The notes under the pieces are model-generated. The model was not told the DNA's origin. It ran no database searches and worked only from the letters and a program-made list of their open reading frames with translations. From positions 1 through 8,696 of the forward strand of contig JAFARW010000123.1 in the NCBI GenBank assembly GCA_019245275.1: a stretch of 8,696 bases of DNA. The letters are read 5' to 3'. The stretch comes from Vulcanimicrobiota bacterium. GTDB taxonomy: Bacteria; Vulcanimicrobiota; Vulcanimicrobiia; Vulcanimicrobiales; Vulcanimicrobiaceae. The stretch's first letter is position 1; every line of letters starts with the position of its first letter. Below are positions 5,842 through 8,696 of the stretch, piece after piece. The translations under genes and the position numbers were made by a program.

Positions 5842-7101
5842 ATGGGTAAGGACGCTCTCGGTATCCTCGTTGGAGGCGGCCCGGCGCCGGGCATTAACGC
5901 GGTCATCGCTGCTGCGACGATCGAAGCGGCGCGCAACGGCCTTCGCACGATCGGCATTCTCGACGGTTACCAGCACCTGGTCCGTGGCGAGACCTCGCAA
6001 GTCGTCGAGCTGAGTGCTGAAGGCGTCGCGCGCGTTCAAACAACAGGCGGCTCGATGTTGCGCACGTCGCGCACGAATCCGGCGAAGGACGAACAGTCGC
6101 TGAAAAACTGCGTCACTGCGTTGGACGGATTGGGGCTGCGCTACTTGCTTGCAATCGGCGGCGACGATACGACGTCCGGGGCTTCAAAGATCGCTGCACA
6201 GATGCGGGGGAATTTGGGAGTCGTTACCGTTCCGAAGACGATCGATAACGATCTGCCGCTCCCAGATGACGCACCGACTTTCGGTTTCGAGACGGCGCGC
6301 GCGGTCGCAGCCGGCGTCGTTGCGAGCCTGATCGAAGATGCACGGACTGCGCATCGCTGGTATCTGGTCATCAGCATGGGCCGCAAATCGGGTGCCCTGG
6401 CAGTCGGGATGTGCGCGTCAGCCGGCGCGCAGCTCGCCGTGATCCCAGAAGAGTTCGGCAATAAAGAGTTACGGCTTGAACCAGTGGTCGACACGCTCAT
6501 CGCGGCGATCGTTAAGCGGCGCGCGGCGGGATATGACCATGGGGTCGCAATCGTGGCCGAAGGCATCGCGGAGCACCTTTCACCGGAGTCGTTGTCGGAA
6601 TTGGAGGGCGTTTCGCGTGATGCATACGGTCACGTCCGGCTCGCCGACGTTCCGCTCGGTTCCGTTCTGCGCGACGCCGTTCGCAAACGCTGCACCGAAA
6701 TAGGGCTAGACGCGACCGTTATTCCGAAGGATATCGGATACGAGCTGCGCTGCGTGCAGCCGATTCCTTTTGACGTCGAATACGCTCGCGCACTCGGGTA
6801 CGGCGCGATGCGCTATCTGCTCTCTGGGGAAACCGGCGCACTGATCGCACTTTCACACGGACGCGCGGTGCCGTTACGCCTTGAAGATATCATCGATCCG
6901 GCGACGGGACGTATTCGCGTTCGCTCCGTCGACGTCTGCAGTGCCGCTTATCAGACTGCGCGCCGATACATGGTTCATCTCGATGCGAGCGATTTTGTTG
7001 AGCCGCAACTTTCTCGATTGGCGGCGGAAACAAACCTACCGCCGGTTCGTTTTCGCGAGATGTTCGGCACAGTTGCCCAGTTGCCAGCCGCGGCAAGTTA
7101 A
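5842..7101 (+). CDS. pfp: 6-phosphofructokinase, pyrophosphate-dependent type by active-site residues
   Basis: The enzyme phosphorylates fructose 6-phosphate to fructose 1,6-bisphosphate. The phosphoryl-donor loop is GGGPAPG (11-17). The two positions that sort donor use are both of the PPi kind: GGDDT at 106-110 (ATP enzymes have GGDGS) and PKTIDND at 131-137 (ATP enzymes have PGTIDND). D109 blocks the ATP alpha-phosphate, and K132 interacts with PPi in characterised PPi enzymes. D135 of TIDND is the catalytic base. MGRKSG (179-184) binds the sugar phosphate, VIPE (200-203) and IVAEG (237-241) are conserved, and KDIGYELRCVQPIPFD (296-311) is the C-terminal substrate region. With PPi the reaction is reversible, so the enzyme could serve both glycolysis and gluconeogenesis beside pckA. 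At 419 aa it is longer than the bacterial ATP enzyme (about 320), as expected for this group. No ribosome binding site is evident. The propeller gene follows after 29 nt. Some enzymes with these residues remain to be tested for donor use. Confidence 0.92.
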   Translation: MGKDALGILVGGGPAPGINAVIAAATIEAARNGLRTIGILDGYQHLVRGETSQVVELSAEGVARVQTTGGSMLRTSRTNPAKDEQSLKNCVTALDGLGLRYLLAIGGDDTTSGASKIAAQMRGNLGVVTVPKTIDNDLPLPDDAPTFGFETARAVAAGVVASLIEDARTAHRWYLVISMGRKSGALAVGMCASAGAQLAVIPEEFGNKELRLEPVVDTLIAAIVKRRAAGYDHGVAIVAEGIAEHLSPESLSELEGVSRDAYGHVRLADVPLGSVLRDAVRKRCTEIGLDATVIPKDIGYELRCVQPIPFDVEYARALGYGAMRYLLSGETGALIALSHGRAVPLRLEDIIDPATGRIRVRSVDVCSAAYQTARRYMVHLDASDFVEPQLSRLAAETNLPPVRFREMFGTVAQLPAAAS

Positions 7102-7130
7102 AGACCAGGTTTTCTGGGAAACGTACGGCC

Positions 7131-8276
7131 ATGCGACGCGCGCTACTCGGTCTATCGGCGATCGTCGGCCTCTTGTGCATCTTCTGCTCCGTGAGCGGCG
7201 CAGCCGCACCTGCACTTAGCGTTCCATCGGGATTTCAGATAATGCGCATCGGTTCGGTGGCAGGAGCGCGCGAACTCGTTGCCGCGCCGAACGGCGATCT
7301 CTTCGTCGGGACAAACGGCTCCGATGTCTACATCATTCCGCATGCCGACTCGAATCGCGCCGGTAGTCCGCAAGTCTTCGTGCATGTTGCGGATGCACCG
7401 TCGGCGGGTGTGACGATCGCGAATGGGGCGCTTTTCATCGGCAGCCAATTCGGCATCTGGCGTCTTCCATATCGGCTCGGCCAAGTGCATGCTGTCGGCA
7501 CTCCAGCGAAGATCGCATCGGTGAGAACCAGCGGTGTCTCGCGCGACCACGTGACGACGACAGTTGCCTTTACAAATGGAAAGCTCTACGCGAGCGTCGG
7601 TTCGTCATGCAATGTCTGCGATCCGGATCTCGATTCAACGCGGGCGACGATTCAACAGATGAACCCCAACGGGAGTAGCCTTAGCCCACGCGCGATCCAT
7701 ATCCGTAACGCGATTGCGCTCGCCGTCAACCCGGCGACGGGATCCTTATGGGCCGGGGTTGCGGGGCAAGATGAGCTTGAGCCCGGTCATCCGTACGAGA
7801 TCTTTGATGCCGTAACGTTGCATGCTGGAGTGCCGGACTATGGATGGCCGTACTGCTACGAGAATCATCGTTCAACCAAACCCGGCCATAGCTGTGCCGC
7901 CACCGTTGTACCGCGAGTGATCTTCCCTGCTTACGATACGCCGATTGGCGCGGTCTTCTATCCGTCGAATCCAACGGGCCGGCATATCTTTCCGCGGCGC
8001 TATTGGGGTGGTGCGTTTGTTACAATGCACGGCTCGTGGCATCAGCCGCCAGTTCCGCCGCGTGTGACGTTCGTGCCCATGCGTGGCGATACGCCGCAAA
8101 AGCCGGCCGATTGGAGCAATCCGAATACACAGTGGACCGAGTTCGTTGGAAGCTTTCAAAGCGCTACGGGCGATCGTATCGGGCGCCCGACGGGCGTCGC
8201 GGTCGGACCGCAGGGCGATCTCTTTGTTGCCGACGACGAGGCGGATGCGATCTATCGCATCCGCGCGACGAGATAA
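7131..8276 (+). CDS. Exported PQQ-dependent sugar/sorbosone dehydrogenase-like beta-propeller
   Basis: The protein resembles the L-sorbosone dehydrogenase / soluble glucose dehydrogenase family, six-bladed propellers that oxidise sugars outside the cytoplasm with PQQ. Residues 1-25 are a signal peptide (MRR basic end, hydrophobic core, SGAAA). Blade-like repeats with NGDLFVGT (54-61), NGKLYASVGSSCNVC (149-163), TGSLWAGVAGQDE (203-215) and QGDLFVADD (361-369) are visible. H140, in the conserved stretch before TTTVAF, is the likely catalytic base. GHPYEIF (219-225), YGWPYCYEN (237-245), MHGSWH (299-304) and GRPTGVAVGP (351-360) match the family. Cysteine pairs C160/C163 and C242/C255 could be disulfides. 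Length (381 aa) is normal. The ATG at 7131 gives a complete signal peptide; GGGAA about 10 nt upstream is a modest ribosome binding site. It overlaps DUF5069 by one base. PQQ binding is inferred from family; many related proteins have no tested activity. Confidence 0.88.
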   Translation: MRRALLGLSAIVGLLCIFCSVSGAAAPALSVPSGFQIMRIGSVAGARELVAAPNGDLFVGTNGSDVYIIPHADSNRAGSPQVFVHVADAPSAGVTIANGALFIGSQFGIWRLPYRLGQVHAVGTPAKIASVRTSGVSRDHVTTTVAFTNGKLYASVGSSCNVCDPDLDSTRATIQQMNPNGSSLSPRAIHIRNAIALAVNPATGSLWAGVAGQDELEPGHPYEIFDAVTLHAGVPDYGWPYCYENHRSTKPGHSCAATVVPRVIFPAYDTPIGAVFYPSNPTGRHIFPRRYWGGAFVTMHGSWHQPPVPPRVTFVPMRGDTPQKPADWSNPNTQWTEFVGSFQSATGDRIGRPTGVAVGPQGDLFVADDEADAIYRIRATR

Positions 8277-8278
8277 TG
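8274..8278 (+). other. TAATG stop/start overlap of propeller and DUF5069 genes
   Basis: The TAA stop (8274-8276) and the ATG start (8276-8278) share one A. This supports co-translation of the two genes and fixes the DUF5069 start. Confidence 0.75.
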
Positions 8279-8617
8279 CCGACCGATTTTCGCGACGGCA
8301 AGACGTTCCCAAGGCGCGGCCGGCAGGCCCTGGACGGATTCTTGTGGCTCGCGCGCGTGATCGACAAGGCCCGCGCTGCGGCCGCCGGGACGATCCACGA
8401 CTACATCTATCCTTGTCCGATGGATCGCGGCGTCTTCGAGCGTTGGGGAATCCGGCCCGAGGAGTTTGAGGAGGCGCTGCGCGCGCATGCTAACGATGAA
8501 GAGATTCTGGAGTGGTTGCACAAGCGCGTAACTGAGACGCAGCGCGAAGCGGCGAACCGATGGCTCTTAAAGGAGCGCCAAACGAACCTCGACGCTCAAG
8601 ATCGCGAGGAAGCTTAG
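8276..8617 (+). CDS. DUF5069 domain-containing protein
   Basis: The small 113-residue protein matches the DUF5069 pattern: LDGFLWLARVIDKARA (19-34), AAGTIHDYIYPCPMDRGVFERWGI (36-59), and a C-terminal half with acidic helices around DEEILEWLHKR (74-84). There is no signal peptide or membrane segment, so it should be cytosolic. It has a single cysteine, C47, in the CPMDR stretch conserved in the family. No function is established for this domain. The ATG overlaps the stop of the propeller gene by one base (TAATG), so it is probably translated by coupling and belongs to the same transcript. The reading frame is open upstream, but that part overlaps the propeller gene and carries no family sequence. 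Its stop overlaps that of a convergent gene by a few bases. Confidence 0.88.
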   Translation: MPTDFRDGKTFPRRGRQALDGFLWLARVIDKARAAAAGTIHDYIYPCPMDRGVFERWGIRPEEFEEALRAHANDEEILEWLHKRVTETQREAANRWLLKERQTNLDAQDREEA

Positions 8618-8696
8618 CGGTCTAAGAGCGCGCGCATCGAGCGCAACTCGAGCGCATCGAACGATTGCACGAATGCGTGGCCGGGCGCCGGCTTCG
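8614..8696 (-). CDS. C-terminal fragment of an unidentified convergent gene
   Basis: On the minus strand an open frame enters from the right edge and ends in TAA at 8616-8614, giving 26 residues that end SMRALLDR. The composition is protein-like, and the position, overlapping the DUF5069 stop by 4 nt, repeats the tail-to-tail overlaps elsewhere in this window. Another minus-strand frame is also open to the edge, so the choice is not certain. The fragment is too short to identify. Confidence 0.4.
   Translation of the reverse strand, partial: KPAPGHAFVQSFDALELRSMRALLDR

Noticed and set aside
5452..6039. 195-aa minus-strand frame across the HAD and phosphofructokinase genes
   Set aside because: It overlaps two well-supported genes in another frame and its sequence is Ser/Arg-rich with no family features.
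7872..8312. 146-aa minus-strand frame opposite the propeller and DUF5069 genes
   Set aside because: Composition is Arg-rich and low in hydrophobic patterning, as expected of a shadow of the real genes.
8613..8626. CTTAG/CTAAG 5-bp hairpin at the DUF5069 stop, as a terminator
   Set aside because: Only five pairs, three of them A-T, and no T tract follows.

Overview
This is a gene-dense stretch of a moderately GC-rich bacterial chromosome with no tRNA, rRNA, CRISPR array, transposase or phage gene visible. No gene-free stretch exceeds about 110 bases. The mix (HdrB-type cysteine-rich subunit, exported P1 aminopeptidase, ATP-type PEP carboxykinase, PPi-type phosphofructokinase, sorbosone-dehydrogenase-like propeller and a DUF5069 protein) would suit an environmental, mostly uncultured lineage such as Candidatus Eremiobacterota (WPS-2), Acidobacteriota or Verrucomicrobiota. 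That placement is a guess from gene content, not from any marker gene.

Left part (1-2081, plus strand): an HdrB-like subunit with two complete CCG iron-sulfur motifs, probably the last subunit gene of a redox complex whose other genes lie to the left, then an exported serine hydrolase of the beta-lactamase/class C penicillin-binding-protein family. Next (2064-3673, minus strand): a two-gene unit in which an exported DmpA-type P1 peptidase is followed by a small VOC (glyoxalase-fold) protein, joined by a GTGA stop/start overlap.

Centre (3781-7101): pckA (ATP-dependent PEP carboxykinase, plus strand), a small HAD-family hydrolase on the minus strand, and a phosphofructokinase with pyrophosphate-type active-site residues. 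PEP carboxykinase and a reversible PPi-dependent phosphofructokinase are the entry and upper-control steps of gluconeogenesis/glycolysis, so this is a central-carbon neighbourhood. Right part (7131-8617): an exported PQQ-dehydrogenase-like beta-propeller and a DUF5069 protein follow phosphofructokinase on the same strand with a 29-nt gap and a 1-nt overlap, so the three may be co-transcribed. The last bases hold the C-terminus of a convergent gene that runs off the window.

The layout is very compact: all three tail-to-tail junctions overlap within coding sequence, and two same-strand junctions use overlapping stop and start codons. Several genes lack a clear Shine-Dalgarno sequence. I see no complete undescribed system. 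The points most worth following are the PPi-type phosphofructokinase beside pckA, a HAD protein that seems to lack its cap domain and its second motif-I aspartate, and a signal peptide whose basic start lies upstream of the first usual start codon and could begin at an ATA overlapping the previous stop.
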